Part shown: in pieces, positions 1 through 8,589 of the stretch
Layout of the letters: each line of letters opens with the position of its first letter
Position numbering within the stretch: the stretch's first letter is position 1
DNA from: Oligoflexales bacterium
Lineage (GTDB): Bacteria; Bdellovibrionota_B; Oligoflexia; Oligoflexales; RGVZ01
Length of the DNA stretch: 64,000 nucleotides
Reading direction: 5' to 3'
NCBI GenBank assembly: GCA_947479535.1
Contig: CANJZQ010000003.1
Location: 1 to 64,000 of the forward strand
Program-made: the position numbers and the translations under genes
The notes under the pieces: model-generated
Databases searched by the model: none
Seen by the model: the letters and a program-made list of their open reading frames with translations, nothing else
Told to the model about the DNA's origin: nothing

Positions 1-699
1 AATAAACTTGATGGCGGCCTTGTCAGCAGTTGCTGTTATGTAGAGCTTGATGTCGATGCCAAAGGCGGCGACTTCGAGGTGAATGCTTTTTTGCCAATCA
101 CCAGAGTCATAAGAAGTCGCGGTCAGGGTCGCAACATTGCTCGAACCAACATCACTGATTTGCCCAGCAGTCCAGCCACATTCTGTGGTCGGAGTGATGG
201 CGACGCTGGTATAAACCTTCCCTGCTGCCGTGTATTCAATGGTCCCGATTCCTTTTTCGAGATCGCACATCAGGCTTCTTGCCATGCGCATCGATCCTGC
301 GAGGGTGTCCGGGGATTCTTCATTATTGGTCTGGCAATACAAAACGGCTTCCGCATATTTTACACCGCTGTCACTGGGCTCCATGCGGGCCCCGGTTGTC
401 GTATTCCACGGAGAACCTTTGTTGGAGCAATTCGGAGTGATGGTGCTTTGGATCTCGGCGTCCAAACGAAGCGCGCTGTTGGCTTGGCTTTTTCCCGCAA
501 CCAAAATTGCAGAAGTGGGGGCTTTTTGCGTGCTGCTAAGGGATGACGCTGCGTAATCCAGCATCAACGCGCCTGAAGCCGCCAGCTTGCTCGTCGTTTC
601 GTCGTCGGTTGAATCATCGCTTTTTTTGCCGCAGGAAGTGAGCGCCAAAGCCGTGATGGCTCCTGCCAGGGTTACGTGTCGAATCCGAGAAATCTTCAT
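1..699 (-). CDS. Putative lipoprotein, 3' end outside window
   Basis: The frame runs off the left edge, so only the first 233 codons are visible and the stop is not seen. It starts at an ATG with AGGAAGG six bases upstream. The first 23 residues are a lipoprotein signal: basic n-region (MKISRIRH), hydrophobic core and a lipobox ending TSC, so Cys23 should be lipidated and the protein membrane-anchored on the periplasmic side. A charged linker (KKSDDSTDDETTSK) follows, then Ser/Thr-rich sequence with scattered Cys (NCSNK, LYCQT, LMCDL, ECGW) that may form disulfides. I recognise no family. A second lipoprotein gene lies just upstream on the same strand. Confidence 0.8.
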   Translation of the reverse strand, partial: MKISRIRHVTLAGAITALALTSCGKKSDDSTDDETTSKLAASGALMLDYAASSLSSTQKAPTSAILVAGKSQANSALRLDAEIQSTITPNCSNKGSPWNTTTGARMEPSDSGVKYAEAVLYCQTNNEESPDTLAGSMRMARSLMCDLEKGIGTIEYTAAGKVYTSVAITPTTECGWTAGQISDVGSSNVATLTATSYDSGDWQKSIHLEVAAFGIDIKLYITATADKAAIKFI

Positions 700-802
700 A
701 GATCACCTTCCTTGGAGACGTTGATAGGATTTTTTCCAGCGATAGCTGAAGTGATGTTTAAAAGTTTAGCACAAGAAGTTGATGGCGAGGATGGATCTCA
801 GC

Positions 803-1339
803 TCAGTTGCATTCCACTTTTGAGCCCTGGATAGTTTGGGAAATCCCAAGCTCCTGGATGAGTCTGTCATAGGTGACCTGGTAGGTTCCCCCACTCAGTG
901 GAATCTCGTCTGGACCAAGTATTTCCGGCGAGCCAAGGACGGTGACATAAATGAATCCCCGATTTGGGAAATTTTCCCGAGGCCCAAGATTGACGTGGTA
1001 AATCGGCTGGCTGCTGTAGCGAGAGAACGTAATCTCGCCGACAGAAACCTTGCCGGGAGGGCAAGAACCCACCACCGCAACCAAGGGCGGATTTAGCGCA
1101 CTTGCATTCGCAGTATCAGTGCAGCGCAAAGTGGTGACTGTGTCCCGTGGAACTTCTCCAGGGACGTTGCGGCAGCCTGGTGGCAGGTTGCCTGGCAGGC
1201 CGTTTATCCCGGACGCGGCGCCCGAGCCGCTAGAAGATTTTGCCGCCTTGCCTTGAAAAGAATTGTCCGAGCATCCAGCCATCACGGCCAGAGCCACGAC
1301 TGTTGTAACAAATGAAATTTTGAGGCGTAAATTTACCAT
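803..1339 (-). CDS. Putative small lipoprotein
   Basis: A 178-residue protein with a clear lipoprotein signal (hydrophobic residues 8-22, lipobox MAGC, Cys23). A Lys/Ser/Gly-rich linker (residues about 30-45) leads to a Pro/Gly-rich domain with four further Cys residues (PGCRN, LRCTD, GSCPP, VECN), suggesting disulfides in a periplasm-facing domain. No family is recognised. The ATG has only a weak ribosome binding site. It is followed on the same strand by the lipoprotein at 1-699, about 100 bases away, so the two may be co-transcribed. Confidence 0.75.
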   Translation of the reverse strand: MVNLRLKISFVTTVVALAVMAGCSDNSFQGKAAKSSSGSGAASGINGLPGNLPPGCRNVPGEVPRDTVTTLRCTDTANASALNPPLVAVVGSCPPGKVSVGEITFSRYSSQPIYHVNLGPRENFPNRGFIYVTVLGSPEILGPDEIPLSGGTYQVTYDRLIQELGISQTIQGSKVECN

Positions 1340-1456
1340 CGAGAGAAATATCGGGATCAGCGCGGTTTTCTTGAGGATATTTTAGACAGACTGGAAAATA
1401 TCCATTTATTCGGCGAGTTAGGATAATTAAGAGGGTGGTTTTCAGGGGCCGTAGGG

Positions 1457-1520
1457 GAAAGGATCCTTCGCTGCGCTCAGGATGACGGGAGGCTCAGGAT
1501 GACGGGAGGCTCAGGATCAC
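1457..1520. repeat. Interspersed GGATCCTTC/CTCAGGATGAC repeat, copy 1
   Basis: The stretch contains GGATCCTTCGCTGCGCTCAGGATGACG followed by two near-identical 17-base units (AGGATGACGGGAGGCTC). The same core motif recurs at 10861-10973, 11222-11260 and 11503-11570. Similar non-coding repeats are found in many bacterial genomes and often produce spurious peptides of the type VILNVVKDP. This copy lies between a lipoprotein gene and a tRNA pair. Confidence 0.7.
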
Positions 1521-1521
1521 G

Positions 1522-1598
1522 TGGTGGGGATACACAGACTCGAACTGTGGACCTCTGCAATGTGAATGCAGCGCTCTAACCAACTGAGCTATATCCCC
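1522..1598 (-). tRNA. tRNA-Val (anticodon CAC)
   Basis: The reverse strand folds as a full cloverleaf: acceptor GGGGATA pairs with TATCCCC, D-arm GCTC/GAGC, anticodon stem CTGCA/TGCAG with loop TTCACAT (anticodon CAC, reading GTG), T-arm CACAG-TTCGAGT-CTGTG, discriminator A and an encoded CCA end. Seventy-four bases plus CCA. It lies nine bases downstream of a second tRNA-Val and the two are probably co-transcribed. Confidence 0.96.
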
Positions 1599-1607
1599 GG
1601 AGCCAGG

Positions 1608-1684
1608 TGGTGGGGGCACACGGATTCGAACCGCGGACATCCTGCTTGTAAGGCAGGCGCTCTAACCAGCTGAGCTATGCCCCC
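1608..1684 (-). tRNA. tRNA-Val (anticodon TAC)
   Basis: Cloverleaf on the reverse strand: acceptor GGGGGCA with TGCCCCC, D-arm GCTC/GAGC, anticodon stem CCTGC/GCAGG with loop CTTACAA (anticodon TAC, reading GTA and GTG), T-loop TTCGAAT, encoded CCA. Its acceptor and D-arm closely resemble the neighbouring tRNA-Val(CAC), which suggests the pair arose by duplication followed by anticodon change. Confidence 0.96.
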
Positions 1685-1734
1685 ACATACGGCTACTTGA
1701 GCTTGGCGGTTTTAGACTGTCGGGCGTTAAGGTG

Positions 1735-3330
1735 TCAATTCAAATGGTAATGAACGAGACCAGAGTCGGAGTACACCTGCTTTTGGCGGGGAACAGTCCG
1801 CAACCATTCGCAAAACCGTTGAAATCCGGCGTAGTCGTGGAAAGGCACTCCCCGGGCGGCCCAATCGTCGGCACCGTCGGGCTGGACTTCAGCGCATGAC
1901 TCCAGTTGGTCCAGATCGAACATCGTCAGGACGTCCGTGGCTCGCTTGAAGTCCGCTTCTCCAAGGGGGGCAGGATTGCCGATGAAGCCTAAAATCACCC
2001 GGACGTCCCGCCATTCGTGAAAGGCCGGCTGCAGGTTGCCGTCCACCAGAAGGTAGGCGTCTGACGGTATTCCCTTTTTGGCCACAGCCAAGTCGAGCGG
2101 CAGTGCCTTTGCCGACTTGGAAAAGGCTGGAGTCACACTGCGGACGAGAAGCGGAGCTTGAAGGATCAACCCACCGGCAATGGCCGCGACCACAAGAAGC
2201 CGCGTCAGACGGTGACGCCATCCTGAAAGAAGCGCCATGTTGTCGGTCAGGATCACCGCAAAAAACGGCGCGAACGCCAGGGGATAAATTGCAGTTGGCG
2301 ATTGGATCTGTCCGAAACGGGCCAAGACAACAATGGCCAGACCGGGAAGGCACAACAAAAACGTCCACGTCGGACGAAAAATAATTGCAAAAAAACCGGT
2401 GGCGAAAAGAAGTTCAAGTATGGCGGACCAGTTGGCTTGCAGGAGCGCCGTTAATTTGAAGTCAATGTAATTGAGGCCGTAATATGCATCATGGGACGAA
2501 TGAGCGGGCATCCATCTGGTGAACAACCAAACAAACAAACCAATCTGGATAAAAGCCCAGGCGCCGACAACAAAGGCTTTGCGCTGCTGGGCCGCCCCGT
2601 TAAGTCGCAAGGCCAGGACGAGGGCCGCCCATGCGTTGATAATCCAGAACACTTCCTTGCAGGATCCTGCCCATATCTGCGCAAGGACAAACAGAATCAC
2701 AGAGCCAACACCAAACGGGAGCCCACCAGACCATATCCGGTCTTCGCGCGGAGGAAAAAGCAGCGCCCCTGCGCCTTTTTTGGCTAAAGAATTGAGGATG
2801 ATCCCCTGAATGACAAAGGCAGGAACGGCCATCACATCGGGAGCAAAACCAAAGTAAAGACGCGCCGAGAAGGCGGGGAAAAGGCATAAAAATATTGGCC
2901 CAACCGCATCAGCACTGAAGCCAGGGGATGCCTGCCCCGGGGCCACCGCACCCCGCAACGCCGCCGAGCGCATCCCCAATAGGACGGCCGCCGCACCGCA
3001 CGACAGCCACGAAACAAAAAACAGAACTTCCGTTTCTGGAAAGAATGAATAAAGAGGTACGATCAAGGCCACGACAGGCTGGAAATGGTGGGCCAGAAAA
3101 TTGGCCTCGCCGGTGATGCTACTGGGCCAAACGAGAAGGCCCGACCAACCTGACGCCGCCCAGGAAGATTTCAACTGCGAAAGGATCTGCAGGTAAATCC
3201 CAGTGTCAAACGCATGGACGAGATCTCTGGATGCACGGAGCATCCCCATCGCAAGAAATCCCGCAGTTAACGCAACATAGATTAACAGGCTGCGGCCTGC
3301 GGCCTCCAGACCAGTCACGAGGCGTCTCAC
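1735..3330 (-). CDS. DUF2079 family multi-pass membrane protein
   Basis: A 531-residue inner-membrane protein with about ten hydrophobic segments. Near the N-terminus FDTGIYLQIL and, about 45 residues on, HHFQPVVALIVPLYS match the D-x-G-x-Y and H-F-x-P signatures of DUF2079, a family with the glycosyltransferase-C-like fold whose function is not known. The C-terminal 120 residues are soluble and probably periplasmic. The start is GTG with GGAG six bases upstream. It lies alone between the tRNA pair and a small lipoprotein gene; no substrate can be inferred. Confidence 0.85.
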   Translation of the reverse strand: MRRLVTGLEAAGRSLLIYVALTAGFLAMGMLRASRDLVHAFDTGIYLQILSQLKSSWAASGWSGLLVWPSSITGEANFLAHHFQPVVALIVPLYSFFPETEVLFFVSWLSCGAAAVLLGMRSAALRGAVAPGQASPGFSADAVGPIFLCLFPAFSARLYFGFAPDVMAVPAFVIQGIILNSLAKKGAGALLFPPREDRIWSGGLPFGVGSVILFVLAQIWAGSCKEVFWIINAWAALVLALRLNGAAQQRKAFVVGAWAFIQIGLFVWLFTRWMPAHSSHDAYYGLNYIDFKLTALLQANWSAILELLFATGFFAIIFRPTWTFLLCLPGLAIVVLARFGQIQSPTAIYPLAFAPFFAVILTDNMALLSGWRHRLTRLLVVAAIAGGLILQAPLLVRSVTPAFSKSAKALPLDLAVAKKGIPSDAYLLVDGNLQPAFHEWRDVRVILGFIGNPAPLGEADFKRATDVLTMFDLDQLESCAEVQPDGADDWAARGVPFHDYAGFQRFCEWLRTVPRQKQVYSDSGLVHYHLN

Positions 3331-3366
3331 GGTTCACTCCGCAATATCATGAAAAGTCGTTTTATT

Positions 3367-3762
3367 TTATGACTGTGGGGATTTGGAAACGATCCAGTCG
3401 TCAATGGTTCTCTGCCATTTTTTCCAAATCGGCAGTGATTCCTCTGATGAGCATTCGGAGATGGCAGAAACCTTGCGTGGAAATTTCCCGGATGTGTCAA
3501 TTTCGATGTCGACGTAGCGGAATTTTTTTCCATAATTGCCTTCAGCAAATTCCAGAGTCGCCTGCAAATCACAATTCTCGCGATTGATCACAAGGTTACG
3601 CGCACACACGGGAATGTATCCTTCGTCCACTTTGGCAATCCACTCCGGGTCTGGATTCGGCATCAAGTACCATTCGCAGCGTTCTTGATGGGTCAAATCA
3701 CAGGCTGTGACGATCATCGCGAGTAGGCCTATCACGGCAATGGTTGCGATATTAATTTTCAT
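3367..3762 (-). CDS. Putative small lipoprotein downstream of motB
   Basis: The protein of about 131 residues begins MKINIATIAV and has a hydrophobic signal ending in the lipobox VTAC, so Cys21 is the predicted lipidation site. I chose the ATG at 3762 because it gives a compact signal peptide; a TTG six codons upstream would add an n-region. The start lies inside the last codons of motB (11-base overlap), so translation is probably coupled. The mature part has four more Cys and no family I recognise. Position suggests, without proof, a stator- or envelope-associated role. Confidence 0.7.
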   Translation of the reverse strand: MKINIATIAVIGLLAMIVTACDLTHQERCEWYLMPNPDPEWIAKVDEGYIPVCARNLVINRENCDLQATLEFAEGNYGKKFRYVDIEIDTSGKFPRKVSAISECSSEESLPIWKKWQRTIDDWIVSKSPQS

Positions 3763-4546
3763 AGTTGATCCGGATCTCAATGCGTCGGTTCAGGGAACGT
3801 CCACTCGGCGAGCGGTTGTCGGCGATTGGACGGGTGTCCGCATAACCGGCTGCTTGGACCTTGGTCGGAGAGTAGTTTTCCTTTTCGATCATATACCGGA
3901 GAACCGACGTTGCGCGCATCGTCGAAAGTTCCCAATTGCTCATTTCACCCTTCATCGGGGCATTGTCAGAATGACCTTCGATCGTGATGTTTCGTCCAAG
4001 ATCTTTTAATATTTTTGAGACGGCCTCGAGTTCCTTGGTGGCCGTCCTTTTTAACTTCCACTCGCCGGGCTCGTAAAAGTGCGAAGCCAACAGGCGCAGG
4101 CGCACCCCATCTGGAGAACGGTGGACTGAAACCACACGTTCAGCGCCATCCTTACCCACTTGGACGCTTTTCTCTGCGCCATACAGGCGGTCTTCCAACT
4201 GCGCATTGATGCGTTTTATTTCCTGATCGATAACCTTGATATTCTCGGTTTCACCCGGATATTTTTTGATCAATGGTGGACGGGCCTGGTTGCCCTTGAA
4301 GTTCTCAAAAATACCGATACCAGCCTCCTGTGGGCCGACCCGACGATCAATTGGAACTTCTTCCATCACCGTGTTGAATTCTTCGTTGATGGCACTCGCG
4401 GCCTGCTCGATTGTGGCTCCCGCACCTTCTTTTTTAAGGGCGAACAACACCACAAACACAGCAAAGAGCAGCGTCATCATGTCAGCAAAGCTGACAAGCC
4501 AGCGCTCGTGGTTCTCAAATTCAGGGCATTTTACTTTTTTTGCCAC
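3752..4546 (-). CDS. motB: Flagellar stator protein MotB
   Basis: The 264-residue protein has one transmembrane helix near residues 17-40 (WLVSFADMMTLLFAVFVVLF) containing Asp22, the expected proton-binding residue, followed by a plug/linker region and a C-terminal OmpA-like peptidoglycan-binding domain with the signature IEGHSDNAPM and NWELSTMRATSVLRYM. MotB anchors the MotA/MotB ion channel to the cell wall and drives flagellar rotation. It follows motA by 12 bases and overlaps the next lipoprotein gene. A non-flagellar MotB-type motor cannot be excluded from sequence alone, since no flagellar structural gene is in the window. Confidence 0.93.
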   Translation of the reverse strand: MAKKVKCPEFENHERWLVSFADMMTLLFAVFVVLFALKKEGAGATIEQAASAINEEFNTVMEEVPIDRRVGPQEAGIGIFENFKGNQARPPLIKKYPGETENIKVIDQEIKRINAQLEDRLYGAEKSVQVGKDGAERVVSVHRSPDGVRLRLLASHFYEPGEWKLKRTATKELEAVSKILKDLGRNITIEGHSDNAPMKGEMSNWELSTMRATSVLRYMIEKENYSPTKVQAAGYADTRPIADNRSPSGRSLNRRIEIRINYEN

Positions 4547-4558
4547 GCGGTGATCCCT

Positions 4559-5332
4559 TTACTCTTCGTGTGCCTCACCGCCGTGGCTCGTGTAGACCTT
4601 CAGACGTTCTTCGATGATCTTCGGATTTTGTCCGGATAATATACCGTCAATTCCGATGACCACCATGGCCCGATAATGATTTTCGATCATTGCTTTGCGC
4701 TTGATCCGTTTTCCCATTGGAATACACATGATGTTGGCGATTCCCACACCGTAGAGGGTTGCCACGAACGCCACGGCGATACCGGGTCCGATCTTTTCTG
4801 GCTGATCCAACACGGTCATAACCTTCATCAATCCAATCACGGCTCCGAGAATACCAATGGTCGGCGAAATGGCGCCAAAGTCTTCCCAGAATTTCACGCA
4901 GATTTCGACCTCTTCAAACTCCACAAAAGCTTCGTTCTCCAGAGTGTCGCGAATGATGTTGGGGTCGGTGCCGTCGACGGCGAGTTTTACGGCTGCTTTT
5001 AATGGTCCGTAAGAAAGCCCTTCGCGCTTTTTCTCGAGCGCCAGAATCGATTCCTTACGCGCCGTTTGAGCAAGGTCGATAATTTCTGTTGCGATCTGTT
5101 GAGGGGTCGTCGGTGAATTTTTCAGCAGGATGGTTGGAATAGCCTTGAAGCAACGGATGTAATCAGGGATGGGATACGCCACCATGAGTGCGCCCAGCGT
5201 TCCGCCGATCACGATAAGAAACGAGGGAAGGCTGACAAATTGAGGAATTAGATTTGCCGCACCCTTGGCGACGACACCACCAAGGATCATAAGGAGAGCT
5301 AATATAGGACCTATGATAAAACCGATATCCAT
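4559..5332 (-). CDS. motA: Flagellar stator protein MotA
   Basis: The 257-residue protein has the MotA layout: two N-terminal membrane helices (residues 1-20 and 35-52), a cytoplasmic loop of roughly 100 residues rich in charged residues (ALEKKREGLSYGPLK) and two C-terminal helices including SPTIGILGAVIGLMKVM and the AVAFVATLYGVGIAN segment. With MotB it forms the ion-conducting stator. Its start codon lies 22 bases inside the 3' end of dnaE2 and has no good ribosome binding site, which implies coupled translation from the mutagenesis transcript or a promoter inside dnaE2. Confidence 0.95.
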   Translation of the reverse strand: MDIGFIIGPILALLMILGGVVAKGAANLIPQFVSLPSFLIVIGGTLGALMVAYPIPDYIRCFKAIPTILLKNSPTTPQQIATEIIDLAQTARKESILALEKKREGLSYGPLKAAVKLAVDGTDPNIIRDTLENEAFVEFEEVEICVKFWEDFGAISPTIGILGAVIGLMKVMTVLDQPEKIGPGIAVAFVATLYGVGIANIMCIPMGKRIKRKAMIENHYRAMVVIGIDGILSGQNPKIIEERLKVYTSHGGEAHEE

Positions 5333-8300
5333 GGCGCGACTCGCGATTCAGGTTGGTTGCATTGATTATACCGCATATCTGCATCTTCTGTGCGCGGCAG
5401 CGGCACAACGGTTCCTTCGGGCGCGCTTGGCCCGTGAACTTTCTGAACAAGGATCGAATTTCCCTGATTTTTTCCCTGCAATTTACCAGAAACACAAATG
5501 AAGGCCTGACGGGAAAGGATGGACTCAAACCGTTCATACACCTGTGGAGTGAACACAAGATTGATGTAACCGTGCTCATCCTCAAGGGTATAAAACACCA
5601 TTCCTTTGGCCGTAGGAGGCGACTGCCGGACGAGGACCATCCCGAAGACAAGAACCTGCGCGTTAACCGCCGTCGACTCCAGACGATTGGATGGAACCAC
5701 CTTCTTTACCGGAACATCAAAGCACCAGTATTCTGATCGGACGATGGCCGAAGGGTGCTCGCCAAGGGCAACAGAAGTTGCATCCAAGTCCTGTTGGACT
5801 CGTTCCATACTGGATTCCCCGGAAAACTTATGTTGCGACTCCACATCAAGCATTAACCCCACATGAGGCGCTGCCTCGGCCATCCAAAAGGCGTCTTTCC
5901 GGCTCAGCCCAAAAATCGCAAAAGCATTCGCCGCAGCAAGGCTGGTCAGGTCACTACGAAAAATACTGTTCTGTGGAGCCGCCTGGAAAATTTCGTCGCA
6001 ACTGGACCAACCTCCTTCAGGCCGGGCACTGCGTAAACTACGCCCTGCATCCTCGCGGAGGCCACGAACCAGACAGAGTCCAAGACGAATCGCATAAACG
6101 GCTGGCCGTCCGTTTCGCTCATCCGCGGATTCGATCATTTCAAGGTGATGCTCCCATTCAGAGTTTTGAATGCATACGGGTCGAACCTCGACCCCACAAC
6201 GTCGCGCAGCCTGGACCAAAGCGAGTGGACTGTAAAAACCCATGGGTTGCGAATTCAGTATGGAAATGAAAAATGCGGCTGGATAATGACACTTCAACCA
6301 TGACGATGCGTAGGCAATGATGGCAAATGATGCCGAATGAGACTCGGGAAATCCGTATTCGGCAAAGCCGCGCATTTGTTGCAGGATGACCTGAACAAAT
6401 TTTTCGTTAATTCCATTCCTGCGCATTCCCTCAGAGAGGCGCGTGAGCCAAGGATCAAGATTGCCTTTGATCGTCCACGCCCCCATGTGACGGCGCAATT
6501 CGTCGGCTTCGCCCGGGGTAAAATCGCCAACTGCAATGGCAATGCGCATGACTTGTTCCTGAAAAATCGGAATACCAAGGGTGCGTGCAAGGATTGGACG
6601 CAAACGTTCGTCCGGAAACACGATCGCTTCTTCACCATTCCGACGCCGCAGGTATGGATGCACCATTCCCCCCTGAATTGGACCGGGACGAATGATTGCA
6701 ATTTGGATCACAAGGTCATAAAAAGTACGCGGCCGCAGCCGCGGCAGCATCGACATCTGAGCCCGCGATTCAATCTGGAAAGTACCGACCGTATCGGCGC
6801 GCTGGATCATGGCATAAGTCGCAGAATCCTCAGGAGGAACCCGGTCCAGGCTCATCGGCCGACCATAATGGGATTCGAGCAAGCCAAAGCACTTGCGAAC
6901 GGCTGTCAGCATCCCCAAGGCAAGGATGTCGATTTTGAAAAAACCAAGGGCTTCGATATCTTCCTTGCACCACTGGACCACCGAACGACCAGGCATGGTG
7001 GCAGGCTCCTGCGGAACAATGTTGTCCAGAGGCTCGTTTGAGAGCATGAAACCACCGGAATGGATTCCCAGATGACGCGGGAATCCGCGGATCCTTTCGG
7101 TCATCGAAGCCCATAGCGGATGTTCCTTCATGCTTTCGCGTGGATCCTCGAGCAGTGATTCATGAACACCAAGAACTTTACCAACGGCACGCGCCGCGCC
7201 CCGGGTGCGGAATGTGATGACATTGGCCACCATCGCGGCCCGTGCCCGGCCATAGCGTGAATAGATATACTGGATCACCTCTTCCCGCCGCTCGTGTTCA
7301 AAATCGACGTCGATATCGGGGGGATCCCCGCGCTCAACGCTGACGAAGCGTTCAAAGAGAAGATCAAAGAGGGATGGGTCGACCGAGGTTACCCCTAGAA
7401 CAAAACATACGGCCGAATTTGCCGCAGATCCGCGCCCCTGGCACAAGATACCCTGCTCCCGCGCCCACCGGACGATATCCCAGACCGTCAGAAAATAATC
7501 AGCAAACTGAAGTTCAAGGATCAAACGCAGCTCGTGCGCGATAAGATCAACGATACGGGACGGCAGAGGATTTCCATAACGCTCTCGCGCGGCCTGCCAG
7601 GTGATTTGTTCCAGAAAACTTTGGGCCGTATGCCCCTCCGGGATCATTTCTTTTGGATATTGATAACGCAGTTCGTCCATGCTGAAATTACAATCGTCCG
7701 CAAGTTCGGCTGACGACTCCAGCGCCGTCCGGAAAACTGGCAGATCTCCAAACCGGCGCACGAGATTATCCACGCCATGCAAACACCGCTCGGCATTCAC
7801 AAACATTTGTCCGACACATTCATCCATTTCCATGTTCGTGCGTATCGCATGCAGCACATCACTGACGGGTTTCTGGCTGCCATGATGAAAAAAAGCATCC
7901 TGGGTCAAAAGGCACTGGACACCATACTCTTTGGCAAGACCCAAAACTTCTGGAATCCAAACATCCTCACTCGGATGCAAATGCCGGCTGACAGAAAAAT
8001 AAAGGCGATTCCCGAAAATTCCCTTTAAAGCCTCCATGCGCGAGCGCAAGACAGCAGCTCCACCGCGGCGGATCAGTCCGCGCATCGGTAAAATCGCGGC
8101 CACTTGATCGAGGCTCTTCAGGCCATTTTCCTGGAGGCAGCCGTAGGTCACAAATTCTTCCCAAGGCACAGTGGCGTGAGACTTCCCTTCACGGTGGCTG
8201 AGTGTCAGCAAGCGGCAGAGCTGTGCATATCCAGAACGACGACGCGCCACCAGTGCCAGCGTATCCTGCAAGACAATTGGCAAGTCATGATCCGTGCCAA

Positions 8301-8580
8301 AGTGAACTTCGGCTCCGTGAAAGAGGCGTGGGGGTACCGTCCCACCAAGGGAAGGCGCCGAAGACTTCAAGATGGCCTTATGCGCCCGGTGCGATCTGGC
8401 TAGGCCGTAGGCGCCGTCAAGATCGGTGATGGCTATGCCACGATAATTCAGCTCAAACGCACGTTGGATCATCTCATGAGGATGGGAGGCACCAGTGATG
8501 AAGCTAAAATTTGTATGGGCCAACCACTCAGTCCAACCAAGGGATTCCATAATCGACTTGTTGGTTGCAACGGATGTCAT
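5311..8580 (-). CDS. dnaE2: Error-prone DNA polymerase III alpha subunit DnaE2
   Basis: At 1089 residues this matches DnaE2 rather than replicative DnaE. An N-terminal PHP domain (SFITGASHPHEMIQRA, residues about 22-40) is followed by the C-family polymerase core with QGRGSAANS and the catalytic PDIDVDFEHERREEVI motif, then the fingers and an OB-fold near the C-terminus (VLVFGMVLVRQSPPTAKG). DnaE2 performs translesion synthesis with ImuA and ImuB after DNA damage. It lies nine bases after imuB, so it should be expressed from the operator-controlled imuB promoter, and its 3' end overlaps motA. The ATG at 8580 lacks a clear ribosome binding site; a second Met ten codons in is possible. Confidence 0.96.
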   Translation of the reverse strand: MTSVATNKSIMESLGWTEWLAHTNFSFITGASHPHEMIQRAFELNYRGIAITDLDGAYGLARSHRAHKAILKSSAPSLGGTVPPRLFHGAEVHFGTDHDLPIVLQDTLALVARRRSGYAQLCRLLTLSHREGKSHATVPWEEFVTYGCLQENGLKSLDQVAAILPMRGLIRRGGAAVLRSRMEALKGIFGNRLYFSVSRHLHPSEDVWIPEVLGLAKEYGVQCLLTQDAFFHHGSQKPVSDVLHAIRTNMEMDECVGQMFVNAERCLHGVDNLVRRFGDLPVFRTALESSAELADDCNFSMDELRYQYPKEMIPEGHTAQSFLEQITWQAARERYGNPLPSRIVDLIAHELRLILELQFADYFLTVWDIVRWAREQGILCQGRGSAANSAVCFVLGVTSVDPSLFDLLFERFVSVERGDPPDIDVDFEHERREEVIQYIYSRYGRARAAMVANVITFRTRGAARAVGKVLGVHESLLEDPRESMKEHPLWASMTERIRGFPRHLGIHSGGFMLSNEPLDNIVPQEPATMPGRSVVQWCKEDIEALGFFKIDILALGMLTAVRKCFGLLESHYGRPMSLDRVPPEDSATYAMIQRADTVGTFQIESRAQMSMLPRLRPRTFYDLVIQIAIIRPGPIQGGMVHPYLRRRNGEEAIVFPDERLRPILARTLGIPIFQEQVMRIAIAVGDFTPGEADELRRHMGAWTIKGNLDPWLTRLSEGMRRNGINEKFVQVILQQMRGFAEYGFPESHSASFAIIAYASSWLKCHYPAAFFISILNSQPMGFYSPLALVQAARRCGVEVRPVCIQNSEWEHHLEMIESADERNGRPAVYAIRLGLCLVRGLREDAGRSLRSARPEGGWSSCDEIFQAAPQNSIFRSDLTSLAAANAFAIFGLSRKDAFWMAEAAPHVGLMLDVESQHKFSGESSMERVQQDLDATSVALGEHPSAIVRSEYWCFDVPVKKVVPSNRLESTAVNAQVLVFGMVLVRQSPPTAKGMVFYTLEDEHGYINLVFTPQVYERFESILSRQAFICVSGKLQGKNQGNSILVQKVHGPSAPEGTVVPLPRTEDADMRYNQCNQPESRVAPWISVLS

Positions 8581-8589
8581 GGTGTTTTT

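Noticed and set aside
5311-5651. Separate gene over the start of motA
   Set aside because: The frame is a shadow of dnaE2 and motA in another phase.
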